DNA of 64,000 bases. It comes from an uncultured Bacteroides sp. GTDB taxonomy: Bacteria; Bacteroidota; Bacteroidia; Bacteroidales; Bacteroidaceae. Location: contig CASENM010000041.1 in the NCBI GenBank assembly GCA_949289295.1, positions 62,001-126,000 on the forward strand, written 5' to 3'. The notes beneath the pieces were generated by a model. It saw only the letters and a program-made list of their open reading frames with translations, had not been told where the DNA came from and made no database searches. Of the stretch, positions 27,104-36,865 are shown in pieces (within the stretch, counting starts at the first letter, position 1; every line of letters begins with the position of its first letter). The position numbers and the translations under genes are program-made.

Positions 27104-28324
27104 TCATTTGTTTTCCAGGTCGCGCTTGCGTTTCAACGCTTCCAGATAATAATAATCCGCATAGTTCAGCGGCACGTCAATCTCGCTGTTGTGAGGCACG
27201 CTGCCCGTGGAGTGCATCAGCAGGAAGCGGCCGTTTTCTCCAATGGGAGCCGTATAGGCAGGCGAGGAGAGAGACACCATGATGCTGTCGGCATAATCCC
27301 TGTAGACCTGCGGGCTGTCCACCGGACAGGTGCTTATCTCATAGAGCGCCGAAGCCATTACGGATGCCGATGACGCGTCACGCGGCTCGTCGGGAATCTT
27401 GGGAGCGTCCATGTCCCAGTAGGGCACAAGGTCGGCCGGCATGTTCTTATGGTTCTTCATGAAGCGGAAAGTCTTGAGGGCCTGGTCCAGATATTTCTGT
27501 TCCTTTGTTTCCCGGTAGCAGACCGTGTATCCGTAGATGGCCCAGGCCTGTCCTCTCGACCATGCGGACGAGTCGGCATAACCCTGCGCCGTCTGGCGGT
27601 GGCGTACGGTACCGTCACTGATGCTGTAGTCAATCACATGGAAACAGCTTCCGTCGGGACGGAAATGCTCTTTCAGTGTACGGTCGGCATGAGCCACTGC
27701 CACCTTATAGTAAGTGGAGTCGCCCGAGAGCTTGGTCGCCTCGAAGAGCAGTTCCAGATTCATCATGTTGTCGATGATGACGGGACATTCCCAGCCCCGT
27801 TCCGACTGCCAGCTGTTTCCTTTCACGTCCCAGCTCTGGATGACCTGGGGCTTCTCGTGGAAACGTGTGCAGAGCGACTTGGCCGCCTGGATCATCACGT
27901 CCTTATATTCTTCCTTATGGCTCAGGCGGAGACCGTTGCCGTAGCTGCAGTTGATGATGAAGCCGATGTCATGGTGCCAGGTGAGATTACGGGCCTCATA
28001 AAGAGCCTCGGTGTATTTCTGTGCCAACGGCAACAGCGCGGAATCGCCGGTCAGTTCATACAGATACCACACGCTGCCGGGGAAGAACCCGCTCCGCCAG
28101 TCGGCATAGCCGCAGTAATATACTTCACCCTTGTTGTTCAGAGTAACCGGATTGAGGCATTTTCCGCTTGCCTCAATCGTGTCAATTTCCAGTCCGATCT
28201 GTGTCCGTGCGTTTTCAACGGCTTTCTGCTGCCAGTCAGCTTTCGGGCCGGCAGTCTTTTGCGTGCAGGATGCCACGGTCAATAACGCGGCACATCCAGC
28301 CAAAATAGATGTTCTCAGTCTCAT
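27104..28324 (-). CDS. Glycoside hydrolase family 88 unsaturated glucuronyl hydrolase, lipoprotein
   Basis: 406 residues. Lipobox TVASC gives Cys20, so it is surface or periplasmic. The (alpha/alpha)6-barrel signature phrases of GH88 are present: FPGSVWYLYELTGD, NNMMNLELLFEATKLSGD-like helix (about 185-202), and DSSAWSRGQAWAIYGY. GH88 hydrates the double bond of the 4,5-unsaturated uronate left by lyases and frees it. Its lyase partner is the next gene upstream, 3 bp away, so the two act in sequence on the same glycan. Confidence 0.93.
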   Translation of the reverse strand: MRLRTSILAGCAALLTVASCTQKTAGPKADWQQKAVENARTQIGLEIDTIEASGKCLNPVTLNNKGEVYYCGYADWRSGFFPGSVWYLYELTGDSALLPLAQKYTEALYEARNLTWHHDIGFIINCSYGNGLRLSHKEEYKDVMIQAAKSLCTRFHEKPQVIQSWDVKGNSWQSERGWECPVIIDNMMNLELLFEATKLSGDSTYYKVAVAHADRTLKEHFRPDGSCFHVIDYSISDGTVRHRQTAQGYADSSAWSRGQAWAIYGYTVCYRETKEQKYLDQALKTFRFMKNHKNMPADLVPYWDMDAPKIPDEPRDASSASVMASALYEISTCPVDSPQVYRDYADSIMVSLSSPAYTAPIGENGRFLLMHSTGSVPHNSEIDVPLNYADYYYLEALKRKRDLENK

Positions 28325-28327
28325 GTC

Positions 28328-30232
28328 TTATAGTTTCTTGATTGTGAATGAATAATTTCCTTTCTCAGTCATTTGTCTTGCCTTGAACGACAGACGGTAA
28401 ATCTGTTTTCCCCACACCTTCGACAGTCTGGGGTCGGTCAGTTCTTTTGTTTCCACGGACAGGTCGAAACGGCCGGAATCATACGTCAGTTCCGCCTTGA
28501 CTCCCTGCACGTCTATTCTGACCTTTCCCGGCATCGAAGCGTCCACATCTCCCCAAGTCATGAAATTGACGATGTTCGGAGCGACAGCCTTGTCCAGTTC
28601 GAACGAGTCCTCCACTTTCACCTGACGGCCCTTCAGCCGATAGGAGCGGATCCAGCTTCTCACCTTCGCCTCTTCCGGGTATGCGCCGGCTATCTCTGCC
28701 TCAAAATGATTCTTTTCCGCTTTTACTCCGGAAGCCTTGTATTGCTTTCCATACCGTTCAGGCACTCCGTTTATCATCGGAAGATTATGGTAGTTGCTCT
28801 GCATGGTCCAGATGGTGTAGCGTTCACTGCTGAAAGTCTGGCGGGTGTAAGTTCCCACTCCGGCATCAATCATCACAGGAGTCTGGTCTATCCAGAGCGA
28901 GAAGGTACCCACATCATTGTGGTTGTGGCTTTCATCGTTATATCCTCCTTTCGCCGCAAGGAAAAGTCCGTCCTTGCCGCTCAGATAGCAGAATTCCGTT
29001 TCCGGATACCAGGTGAAAGGCGGTATCTCATGTCCGGGAGTTTCCTGCTGCAATTCCTTGTCGATAGTGAGAGAAGCTAAAGTGCGGTAAATGTCACGTC
29101 CGTTGGCAGGCACCTGGCCGGGCTTGCGCATCAACGCGGCAAAACCTTTCAGTTCATCACTGCCGACCGCCTTGCCGAAACGGTAAATCAAGGGAGCGTC
29201 ACCGTCGCCTTTTGCCGAAGCGTCGGCAAAGTTCACCACCCATCCGTCGCCCACGTACGAACGGGAGATGTATTCGCCCATGTTCCGTATCATCGGCTCA
29301 TCGAAGATGCTGACTTTCCCGTCGGTGGCATCGTACAGCAGGCTCAGATAGTCCAATGTCTTTCCTGAAGCGTGTCCCCAGTAAGAAGGCCCTTCCTCGC
29401 ATCCTCCGTCAGCCTTGATGTAGTTCAGAAACTTGTCGACCGACTCCATGGTCAGATGCACGGCTTCTGCCAGGCGGTCACGGTTGTCCTCCATCAGCAG
29501 GAAGCACATCAATACGTTGCTGTTGCACCAGGGATTCCAGTTGTTCAGCATACGCCCGTCGTAATTGCGTCCCATCCACCAGAAAGAATCATTCGTGAGA
29601 TAGGGATCCATCACACGTGTCTTTATCTCATGGCGCAGCCGGCGTGAGATTTCAGGGTCTACCTTGTCGAATGAGTCGTGCATGAAATAATACGTCCACG
29701 AGAGCAGTCCCCCCATGTCGCCCGATACAAGGTCGATGACCGGATAATCATACGAGGGCAGTGAACGATGGGAAGGTTGCACGATGAGATGCGCCGCAAG
29801 TGCCCATGAGGTCATCTCGCACGCATGGAACACTCCGTTGATGAGCGGGTCGGTGAACCGTCCCTTTCCTTCGGCCAGTTCCGCCATCAGCAGGTCCGCG
29901 ATAGCCCGGTTGTTGGCATCCAGCGGATTCTCCATCACCGTCCGGTTTCCGCTCCGTTCGAACTCCAGATAGTCGGTGGCCTTCACCACCTGCCACTGGT
30001 AGCCGAGCAGCTTCTCGCCGCGCCGGATATACGTTTCCTTGTAGTTTCCCAAAAGAGAGTCCCATCCCGCACGGTCCGCATAGTCGGGATAGTCCACCCA
30101 TTGCCGGTCCATGACGAGCACTTCCTTCAGCCGGTCCACGTCAGCCTGCTTCTGAAGCAGGTTGCGCTCCGTATAGCCGAACGCCAGCGTCGTGCAGAAC
30201 AGCAGTCCGATTAATACATACAGTTTTTTCAT
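28328..30232 (-). CDS. Heparinase II/III-type polysaccharide lyase
   Basis: 634 residues from MKKLYVLIGLLFCTTLAFGY (signal peptide); a longer open frame to 30325 runs through the operator region and is rejected. The N-terminal (alpha/alpha) toroid (about 20-370) includes NNWNPWCNSNVLMCFLL and GGCEEGPSYWGHA. The C-terminal heparinase II/III-like sandwich has SHNHNDVGTFSLW (about 445-460), the conserved His/Asn block. The family splits uronate-containing glycans by beta-elimination; PL12, PL15, PL21 and PL33 share this fold and the exact family is not certain. First gene of the lyase operon. Confidence 0.9.
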   Translation of the reverse strand: MKKLYVLIGLLFCTTLAFGYTERNLLQKQADVDRLKEVLVMDRQWVDYPDYADRAGWDSLLGNYKETYIRRGEKLLGYQWQVVKATDYLEFERSGNRTVMENPLDANNRAIADLLMAELAEGKGRFTDPLINGVFHACEMTSWALAAHLIVQPSHRSLPSYDYPVIDLVSGDMGGLLSWTYYFMHDSFDKVDPEISRRLRHEIKTRVMDPYLTNDSFWWMGRNYDGRMLNNWNPWCNSNVLMCFLLMEDNRDRLAEAVHLTMESVDKFLNYIKADGGCEEGPSYWGHASGKTLDYLSLLYDATDGKVSIFDEPMIRNMGEYISRSYVGDGWVVNFADASAKGDGDAPLIYRFGKAVGSDELKGFAALMRKPGQVPANGRDIYRTLASLTIDKELQQETPGHEIPPFTWYPETEFCYLSGKDGLFLAAKGGYNDESHNHNDVGTFSLWIDQTPVMIDAGVGTYTRQTFSSERYTIWTMQSNYHNLPMINGVPERYGKQYKASGVKAEKNHFEAEIAGAYPEEAKVRSWIRSYRLKGRQVKVEDSFELDKAVAPNIVNFMTWGDVDASMPGKVRIDVQGVKAELTYDSGRFDLSVETKELTDPRLSKVWGKQIYRLSFKARQMTEKGNYSFTIKKL

Positions 30233-30259
30233 GGTAAAATGCTTTTTGTTTTCGTAAAG

Positions 30260-30267
30260 CAAATTTG
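30260..30267 (-). promoter_or_regulatory. -7-like element of the lyase operon
   Basis: Minus-strand CAAATTTG, one base off TAnnTTTG. It lies exactly 25 bp downstream (in transcription sense) of the direct-repeat operator at 30293-30323, the same distance as before susC and the GH16 gene. Confidence 0.45.
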
Positions 30268-30292
30268 GCGGAATAAATTGAATCCGCTTATT

Positions 30293-30323
30293 AAAATCGT
30301 CTTGAATATATAGAAAATTGTCC
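30293..30323 (-). promoter_or_regulatory. Putative HTCS operator before the lyase operon
   Basis: Plus-strand AAAATCGTCT (30293-30302) and AAAATTGTCC (30314-30323) form a 21-bp-period direct repeat with GAATATA in the spacer. Same architecture at 36061-36092 and 42450-42481. Likely target of the PUL's hybrid regulator. Confidence 0.65.
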
Positions 30324-30402
30324 AATTCCGAGCTTTCTCATTAAAAATATTGGAACAAGCTCCGTCGGGACAAATGTTTTCCGCTTCTTGGCCCACAATA
30401 AA

Positions 30403-30438
30403 AATCCCCCGAAAAACTTTCACGTCTTCCAGGGGATT
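30403..30438 (-). terminator. Second hairpin after susD, with T run
   Basis: AATCCCC (30403-30409) pairs with GGGGATT (30432-30438); on the minus strand a T-rich run follows. It backs up the hairpin at 30472-30520. Confidence 0.6.
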
Positions 30439-30471
30439 AAAAACAAGTTTTTGAAAACAATAGAACCTTAA

Positions 30472-30520
30472 GAGCCTGTTTGAATTCTCCAATAAACCTG
30501 AGCAGGATTTAAACAGGCTC
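30472..30520. terminator. Hairpin directly after susD
   Basis: GAGCCTGTTT (30472-30481) pairs with AAACAGGCTC (30511-30520), with a small CCTG/CAGG hairpin in the loop. It begins 11 bp after the susD stop. Confidence 0.6.
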
Positions 30521-30531
30521 CAAGAGAAAAT

Positions 30532-32442
30532 TTAGTATTCCCAACCGGGGGTAGGAGTCATGTCAGGATTCAGTTCAATCTCGCTCTTCGGCACAGGCCA
30601 TGTGTACCATTGGTCACCTATCCATTGATAGGTGGTTCCGCCTGTGTTTTCAGTACCTCCCCACGCATGTTGTGCGCATACCTGGTCGAACTTGGTTTCC
30701 TTCAATGTACGCCAGCGCATCTCATCGAAGAAGTTGATGCCTTCGTTTACGAACTCGCGGCGGCGTTCGTCACGCACGTAGTTGCGGGCAGATGCCTGGT
30801 CATTGAACCTGGAAGCCGGAGTCTGTATGCCAACACGGTCGCGCACTTGTTTTACCTTGTCCATCGCTCCGCTCAGGTCGCCTGTCTCCACCAGTGCTTC
30901 TGCCCACATCAGCAACACATCGGCATAGCGGATAATCGGCTCGTCCACCGGATTCTGCTCACGGCGCATGTATTCCAGTCCCTCACCGATAAACTTGCGA
31001 TGGATGTACTTGAACTCATTCTGTGCGTTGCATGAACCGGATGTATAGTAGTCGTCCGGCAGGTTCGGATTTTCGTTGGGTTCCGCGTCCACCTGGTCGG
31101 CATACGGCTTTCCGGTCACGGGCCAGCGGTAGGTGTACCAGGCCTCTTCCGTAGAATTACTGTTCACTCCAAGGAAATTGGAGTAGGGGGTCACCACATT
31201 GTAGGCAAGGCGTGGGTCGCGGTTGGCGTATGCCTTCTTCAGACGGGCCTCATTGCCTTCCGGCAGATAGATGGCACGAATGTCTTCCGGCATTGCGTTC
31301 AATTCCTCGTCAATCTTGGATGTAATTGTCGGATGGATTTCCATGCCATTCACATACTTGTCACGGATGAAAAACACCTTGCGGTAGCGTGTATGTCCTT
31401 CCGAAGACTCGCGCTGAGTCACGTATTCCCAGTCGTCCAGATAATCTTCCCAGGCAAAGTCCTTTACAGTTCCGTCCGGGTTGATTTCCTCATAAAGGTT
31501 CACCAATGCAGGGGTTACCTGCAAGTCAGTCCAGCAGCCGCGGCTGTCCTGTGCGCCCTGCGTAAAGGCCGCGCAATATTTCTGGATAGCAGTACCGTAT
31601 CCTGAAGGATCTTCAATGTATTGCAGACTGAGAATCATCTCCTCGCAACGTTCGTTCTCTTCCTTGAAAAGCTGCTTGTAGTCGCCGAACAGACCATAAC
31701 CGCATTTGCCTACCTGCTCGAAGTCCTGAGCGGCTTTTTCGTAATCTTTCATCAGCAGATAAGCCTCTCCGCGCAACGCGTAGGCCGCGCCCTTGCTCAC
31801 ACGTCCTTCTCCGTCAATCTGGTTGTCCGGCAGGTTAGACTCATTGATTGCGTCGGTCAAGTCCTGGACAACCTGTGCCCACACTTCCGATTCCGGACTC
31901 TGGGGCTTGTTGCACTCATCCGGATTGTCCACAGGTTCCGTATAAAGAGGCACTCCCAGTCCGTTGTTACCGTAAAGAAGATTCAGACGGGTATAGAAGA
32001 ATGCGCGCAACACCTTACATTCGGCCACCAGACGGGCTTTCTTGGCATCGTCTATCGGTGCTCCCGGTATGCCGGCAATAGCCGCATTGGCACGATGCAC
32101 TCCATCGTACAGCCACTGCCAGATTTTCAGGAAAACCGTATTGCTGGGATTCACGGAACGTGTGAAAAGGTCCAGCATGCCATATTCTCCCTGTCCGGTC
32201 ATACCGTAGGCATCAAAACCGTAATATCCGATAGCGGCATCCACACCGACGACCTTGTTTCCCGGAAAAGGATTCTTCAACGAATAGTACACGCCGATGA
32301 CACCTTGATCGACACTGCTTTCCGTTGTCCACATGGTGGAACTTGACAGTTTGTCATTCGGAGCCGTATCCAGAATATCCGTACATGATGTCGCCGCACC
32401 GAACACAGCTGCCATAGCCATTAAATTGAATATCTTTTTCAT
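30532..32442 (-). CDS. SusD/RagB family surface glycan-binding lipoprotein
   Basis: 636 residues. Lipobox GAATSC gives Cys20, so it is an outer-membrane surface lipoprotein. SusD signature stretches are ILDTAPNDKLSSSTMW at the start, WQWLYDGVHRANAAI, RAFFYTRLNLLYG and ADVLLMWAEALVE (about 495-510), then RRREFVNEGINFFDEMRW near the C-terminus. It caps the SusC barrel at the surface and binds the PUL's oligosaccharide. Stop-to-start distance from susC is only 16 bp. Confidence 0.96.
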   Translation of the reverse strand: MKKIFNLMAMAAVFGAATSCTDILDTAPNDKLSSSTMWTTESSVDQGVIGVYYSLKNPFPGNKVVGVDAAIGYYGFDAYGMTGQGEYGMLDLFTRSVNPSNTVFLKIWQWLYDGVHRANAAIAGIPGAPIDDAKKARLVAECKVLRAFFYTRLNLLYGNNGLGVPLYTEPVDNPDECNKPQSPESEVWAQVVQDLTDAINESNLPDNQIDGEGRVSKGAAYALRGEAYLLMKDYEKAAQDFEQVGKCGYGLFGDYKQLFKEENERCEEMILSLQYIEDPSGYGTAIQKYCAAFTQGAQDSRGCWTDLQVTPALVNLYEEINPDGTVKDFAWEDYLDDWEYVTQRESSEGHTRYRKVFFIRDKYVNGMEIHPTITSKIDEELNAMPEDIRAIYLPEGNEARLKKAYANRDPRLAYNVVTPYSNFLGVNSNSTEEAWYTYRWPVTGKPYADQVDAEPNENPNLPDDYYTSGSCNAQNEFKYIHRKFIGEGLEYMRREQNPVDEPIIRYADVLLMWAEALVETGDLSGAMDKVKQVRDRVGIQTPASRFNDQASARNYVRDERRREFVNEGINFFDEMRWRTLKETKFDQVCAQHAWGGTENTGGTTYQWIGDQWYTWPVPKSEIELNPDMTPTPGWEY

Positions 32443-32458
32443 ATCTGTTGTCGTTTAA

Positions 32459-35400
32459 TTAAAAGGTTACTGAAATACCGCCCGAGAACATACGCGGCAG
32501 CGGATAAACAATCAGTGAGCTTCCCAGTTCAGGATCCACTCCTTCAAAACCCTTGTGCTTGATGGTCAGCAGGTTTTCACCTGTGAAGAAGATGCGCAGA
32601 TTGCTGATGTGAGCTGACTTCAGCCATTTCTGGGGCAGTGTGTAGCCGATCTGGAGCGACTGCAGTTTCACGTATGAGGTGTTCTGCAGATACCAGGTGC
32701 TGCTGGGGGCCGTACCGCCGGAAGTCAGCAGACGGGGATATTTCCCGTTGATACGGGCATCGGGGTCGGTAGCCGGATCGTATGACGAACCGATGATGTT
32801 TCCTTCCGCATCGGTGATGACTCCTTCATAAGCCGCTTCTGCATCGTAGAAATAATATTTGTCCCATGCGTCGCTGGGCAGACCGTCGAACTGGGTCGTG
32901 AGGACGGATTCATTCACGCCTCTTCCCTTGACGTAATGGTAGCTTCCGAAACGTCCGGACCAAGTCATGCTGAGGTCGATGCCTTTCCATTCCGCATAGA
33001 GGTTCAGACCGAAAGTGACTTTCGGAGTGGCACTCTTTCCGGTAAACTCACGGTCATCGTCGTTGCCGTATTTGCCGTCACCGTTCACATCGTCCATAAT
33101 CAGGTCACCATACCACAGGTTGGAACCTTCCGGACCGATGGTCTTCAGGTTGTTGTTGAAAGTATAGCCTGCTGCCATCATGGCTGCCACCCAGTCGAGG
33201 TCAGCTTTCGTGCGTATCATACCGTCTTTAGGACCTCCTTTAGGATTCACGCTTCCGTCGGCCAGATAGTATGAACCGTCACCGCTATACGGACGGCGGA
33301 GGAACCATTCGTCAATCATGTGACCTTCCACACGGCGGGTATCAGTGCCTGTGCTCACGTCAGCCAGATTGGTATAACGCCAGGTAGGATTACCCCAGAT
33401 GTCCAATGTGTTGGGGTCTTGTTCATAAATCAGTCCGCCTTGGAAGTCCGTCACCTCATTCTTGTTGAATCCCATATTGAGGCTGACTCCGTAGTTGAAA
33501 TCCTTGATCCGGTCGTTCCATCCGAGTGTGAACTCGAAACCTCTGTTGCGTACGCTCGCCGTATTCGACATGGGAGCGGTGATGGTTCCCATTGTCTTGT
33601 AGATGACAGAGTTGGTCAGGATGTCGGAGGTATTGCGCACATAGAAGTCAAGTTCCGCCGTCAACCGGTTGTTCAGGAAGCCCGCGTCAAGACCGATGTT
33701 GTAAGAGGTCACCTTTTCCCAGGAAAGTCCCAGGTTCTGGATGGACGACTGGATCAGACCGTTCTGTACGGATTCATTGAACACGTGGTTCACTTTCTTG
33801 TAGAGTGCCTGCCAGTCGTAGTTGCCGCTCACCGTATTACCCAGAGAACCGTAGGAAGCACGGAGCTTCAGGTTGCTGACCGCATTTCTGAGGGGCTCGA
33901 AGAAAGACTCCTCACTGATGCGCCATGCGGCAGACCCTGAGGGGAAGAAGCCGCGGCGATGGTCGGGAGCGAATTTGGACGAAGCGTCCGAACGGAAACT
34001 GAACTCAAACAGATACCGGTTGTCGTATGCGTAGTTCACACGGCCAAGATAAGAGATACGTGCGTTGACTGATTTAGCGTCTCCGTCGATAGAGTTCATT
34101 TCGGCTGCAGAAGTGATGTCAGTGATACCCCAGTCAATCAGTCCTTGTTTCTGGGCCTTGAAGCCGGTGGTCTCCGCACGGTATTGCTCGTAACCGAACA
34201 CACCTGCCACATCGTGTTTGCCGAACGTATGGTTGTAGCGCAGCAACAGGTCGGCAGTGTAGCTGGTCGACTCGTAATAGTAACGGTAAGTGGTGGCCTG
34301 GTCGAGTGTGCCGCCGTCTTCTTTCGGTACGTCGAAGCTCTGGCGGAAACTGTAGCGCGGCAGATAGCGCGAATAGTGCTCGTCATGGCGGTTATACTGG
34401 CTCCAGTTGAACTTGGCTTCCGCCACCAGTCCTTCCAGAGGAAGTTCCACGTTGGCATACCAGGTGGTATTGAGACGGGTGTACGTGTTCTGTCCGCCTT
34501 GTGAAGCCACATCTCTCAGGATATTGGTGTTGTTGGCCACATCCGGATTCTCGTTCGCTCCGTATTTCCCGTCATACATCGGGGTCACGCCCGGCCATGC
34601 CTGTTGCAGGTAGGTCATGGAAGTGTTGCCCGGTTCCTTGAACTCTTTCGTGCCGTAAGTCTGCGTACCGATGGTGATGATGTCCGCAATCTTGGTTTCT
34701 ATGTTGGCACGGATGTTGAAACGTTCCATGGCTGTGTTGTCCAGCGTACCGGGGTTGTTCTGGTAACCCATGGAAAGCAGATAAGTGGTGTTCTGGCTGC
34801 CGCCCGACACGCTCACTCCGTAACGCTGGTAGAAAGACGGCTGGAAGATATATTGCGCCCAGTCGGTATTCGGATAGGCCAGCCAGTTGGGAATCTGCTG
34901 TCCGGTAACCGGATTGGTGTAGATGCCGTTCGGGTCGGCGTCGGCCGCGCGCCATTCGTCGATACTTTCATAACTGAAGTCAGGTGTGTTCGAGTTGGGC
35001 ACCGCATTCTTCTTGGCGATGTTGTGCAGTTCCATGAAATCGGCCGTGCTCGACAGGAACGACATGTCCGTCACCGGCTTTTCGGATGCGAACATGGCAT
35101 TCAGTGTCACTCTCGGCTTTTCGTTGGCCTTACCTTTCTTGGTCGTGATCAGGATGACACCGTTGGCGGCACGCGCACCGTAGATGGCGGCTGAGCTGGC
35201 ATCCTTCAACACGGAGATGCTCTCGATATCGTCCGAGTTCAGCGGACCCATATCGGCTTCAACCCCGTCCACCAGAATCAGCGGACTGCTGTTGTTGAAT
35301 GAGCCTTGTCCACGTACCTGGATATTGATGTTCTCGTCGCCCGGAGCACCGCTTCCTTGAGTGACACGCACACCGGGTGCAGCGCCGGCCAAAGCCTGTC

Positions 35401-35824
35401 CTACGTTCATCACCGGACGGTTGGCAATCTTTTCGGCATCGATAGAGGCTACGGAACCGGTCAGGTTCACTTTCTTCTGCACACCGTAACCTACCACAAC
35501 CACCTCGTCCAGAATTTCCGTATCTTCCTGCAAGGTAGTGACAAGTCCCTCCTTGGCTTTCACTTCCACCTTTTTATATCCCATATAGGTAATTTCCAGT
35601 GTGGTGCCCGGCGTGGTTTTCACCGTATAATTGCCGTCAAGGTCCGTAATACTTCCGTTTGTGGTCCCTTTCACCACTACATTCGCTCCGATAATCGGCT
35701 CACCCTGCATGTCTACCACTCTACCGGAGATGGAAGCAGCCTGTTGCGCAAGCAACAAAGAAGGTATGCAGAATGCAAATAAAAATAAGATGCTGAGATG
35801 CATTCGGATTCTCATCTTCTTCAT
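32459..35824 (-). CDS. SusC/RagA family TonB-linked outer-membrane transporter
   Basis: 1121 residues with signal peptide ending about LLLAQQ. A carboxypeptidase D-like domain (about 30-105: ISGRVVDMQGEPIIGANV) leads to a TonB box EVVVVGYG, then the plug (about 120-235; IQVRGQGSFNNSSPLILVDG, YGARAANGVILITTKKGK) and the 22-strand barrel ending GGISVTF. No N-terminal STN domain, so anti-sigma signalling is unlikely and control falls to the HTCS. It imports glycan fragments using proton-motive energy. First gene of susC-susD; leader of about 200 nt if the -7 at 36028 is used. Confidence 0.97.
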   Translation of the reverse strand: MKKMRIRMHLSILFLFAFCIPSLLLAQQAASISGRVVDMQGEPIIGANVVVKGTTNGSITDLDGNYTVKTTPGTTLEITYMGYKKVEVKAKEGLVTTLQEDTEILDEVVVVGYGVQKKVNLTGSVASIDAEKIANRPVMNVGQALAGAAPGVRVTQGSGAPGDENINIQVRGQGSFNNSSPLILVDGVEADMGPLNSDDIESISVLKDASSAAIYGARAANGVILITTKKGKANEKPRVTLNAMFASEKPVTDMSFLSSTADFMELHNIAKKNAVPNSNTPDFSYESIDEWRAADADPNGIYTNPVTGQQIPNWLAYPNTDWAQYIFQPSFYQRYGVSVSGGSQNTTYLLSMGYQNNPGTLDNTAMERFNIRANIETKIADIITIGTQTYGTKEFKEPGNTSMTYLQQAWPGVTPMYDGKYGANENPDVANNTNILRDVASQGGQNTYTRLNTTWYANVELPLEGLVAEAKFNWSQYNRHDEHYSRYLPRYSFRQSFDVPKEDGGTLDQATTYRYYYESTSYTADLLLRYNHTFGKHDVAGVFGYEQYRAETTGFKAQKQGLIDWGITDITSAAEMNSIDGDAKSVNARISYLGRVNYAYDNRYLFEFSFRSDASSKFAPDHRRGFFPSGSAAWRISEESFFEPLRNAVSNLKLRASYGSLGNTVSGNYDWQALYKKVNHVFNESVQNGLIQSSIQNLGLSWEKVTSYNIGLDAGFLNNRLTAELDFYVRNTSDILTNSVIYKTMGTITAPMSNTASVRNRGFEFTLGWNDRIKDFNYGVSLNMGFNKNEVTDFQGGLIYEQDPNTLDIWGNPTWRYTNLADVSTGTDTRRVEGHMIDEWFLRRPYSGDGSYYLADGSVNPKGGPKDGMIRTKADLDWVAAMMAAGYTFNNNLKTIGPEGSNLWYGDLIMDDVNGDGKYGNDDDREFTGKSATPKVTFGLNLYAEWKGIDLSMTWSGRFGSYHYVKGRGVNESVLTTQFDGLPSDAWDKYYFYDAEAAYEGVITDAEGNIIGSSYDPATDPDARINGKYPRLLTSGGTAPSSTWYLQNTSYVKLQSLQIGYTLPQKWLKSAHISNLRIFFTGENLLTIKHKGFEGVDPELGSSLIVYPLPRMFSGGISVTF

Positions 35825-36027
35825 ACAAGTTGTTTTTACATGGTTTGTAATCTTTTTAAATTAAGTCGGTCATCCTTTCCGGACAACAGGTTCGTAAGAA
35901 TGTTCCCGTGGAGAACATAATCATGAAAAGCGGAAGGAGTTCCCCGGATTCTCATTTGGGGAAAACTGCGGTGTCTTGTAGTCTTCATTTTTTGTAAGGA
36001 TTTTAAAGGTTCGTTTTTTAAACACCA

Positions 36028-36035
36028 CAAAAATA
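36028..36035 (-). promoter_or_regulatory. -7 promoter element of susC-susD
   Basis: Minus-strand TATTTTTG, exact TAnnTTTG, exactly 25 bp downstream of the direct-repeat operator. It implies a leader of about 200 nt. Confidence 0.5.
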
Positions 36036-36060
36036 TTTCAATATACACGGTTGTTCTGGC

Positions 36061-36092
36061 AATTTTATCCGAACAATCTGGCAAAATTGTCC
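36061..36092 (-). promoter_or_regulatory. Putative HTCS operator before susC
   Basis: Plus-strand AATTTTATCC (36061-36070) and AAAATTGTCC (36083-36092), 22-bp period, spacer starting GAACAAT. The distal half-site is identical to that of the lyase operon, extended by AA on the right in both; the proximal one matches 7 of 10. Confidence 0.6.
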
Positions 36093-36463
36093 AAATCCGT
36101 TTTCCGGCTGGCAAAAAAGGGGAAGTCTTATGTGTCCTGGACTGAACATGGAGGGGCGGACACTTGTTTCAGCGAGAAAGTATCCGCACTCAAACCGCTT
36201 CTCCATGCTTCCGCGTCCCCACGTTCAACGGGAAACGCCAATTGTCATTTTGTGTGCATTAATTCCTTATCTGCTTTCTTCCTGCCTAGAATTAATCCGT
36301 ACCGATGACAGGTACTTGCGGAATTTTTCTTCATCTGTACGGAATCCTTAACGGATGCTAACGGCATACCCCCCTCAGAAGTACCTGCAGAGAGGGGGTA
36401 GATGGCAGACTCCTTGTCAGGAAAAAACGGAATTTTCCCTCGAAAAGTCCCGGGATTTCAAGG

Positions 36464-36525
36464 AAAACGCCGAAACATTCTTGAACAAACGCCGAAACGT
36501 TTCAGGCAAAACGCTTCGGCGTTTG
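36464..36525. repeat. Triple-palindrome intergenic element, copy C (with two degenerate extra units upstream)
   Basis: Units at 36464-36481, 36486-36503 and 36508-36525, period 22 bp: AAAACGCCGAAACATTCT, CAAACGCCGAAACGTTTC, AAAACGCTTCGGCGTTTG. In the same register, 36442-36459 (GAAAAGTCCCGGGATTTC) and more weakly 36420-36437 look like worn units with other centres. Confidence 0.85.
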
Positions 36526-36709
36526 ATTCCGGGGAGAAAAACACCCTGATTCTCTTCCAGACGGACCGTTTTTCAGAATATTTCCGCCATAGCATATAGA
36601 CAAAATAACAGACAGAATCATGACATAATAAAACACTTACCCTGCATACCTCGCCATCCGAAGCTATACTTCACATATATCCTGCCAAAATGAATTCCGG
36701 TAAAAGCGC

Positions 36710-36763
36710 GAGAATCCATCATTCCCGGCAAGCCTTTCCCGAAGCCGGAAATGATGGATTCTC
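36710..36763. repeat. 54-nt hairpin in the PUL intergenic region
   Basis: GAGAATCCATCATTCCCGGC (36710-36729) pairs with 36744-36763, 19 of 20 positions, 14-nt loop. No T run on either side, so not an ordinary terminator. Confidence 0.6.
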
Positions 36764-36821
36764 ATGCATCGGGATTGTCATTTTGACAATCAGACAACTC
36801 CTGACATCCTTACATAAAAAA

Positions 36822-36865
36822 CAGATTCATGGGAGTCGCCGTCCGGCAAGCTCCACATGAATCTG
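36822..36865 (-). terminator. Terminator of the GH95-like gene
   Basis: CAGATTCATG (36822-36831) pairs with CATGAATCTG (36856-36865), plus GGAG/CTCC across a bulge. On the minus strand a run of six T follows. It lies 47 bp after the stop. Confidence 0.75.

Noticed and set aside
36051-36599. Small plus-strand frames (64-85 codons) in the PUL gap
   Set aside because: No promoter, no homology-like pattern; one is mostly translated palindrome sequence.
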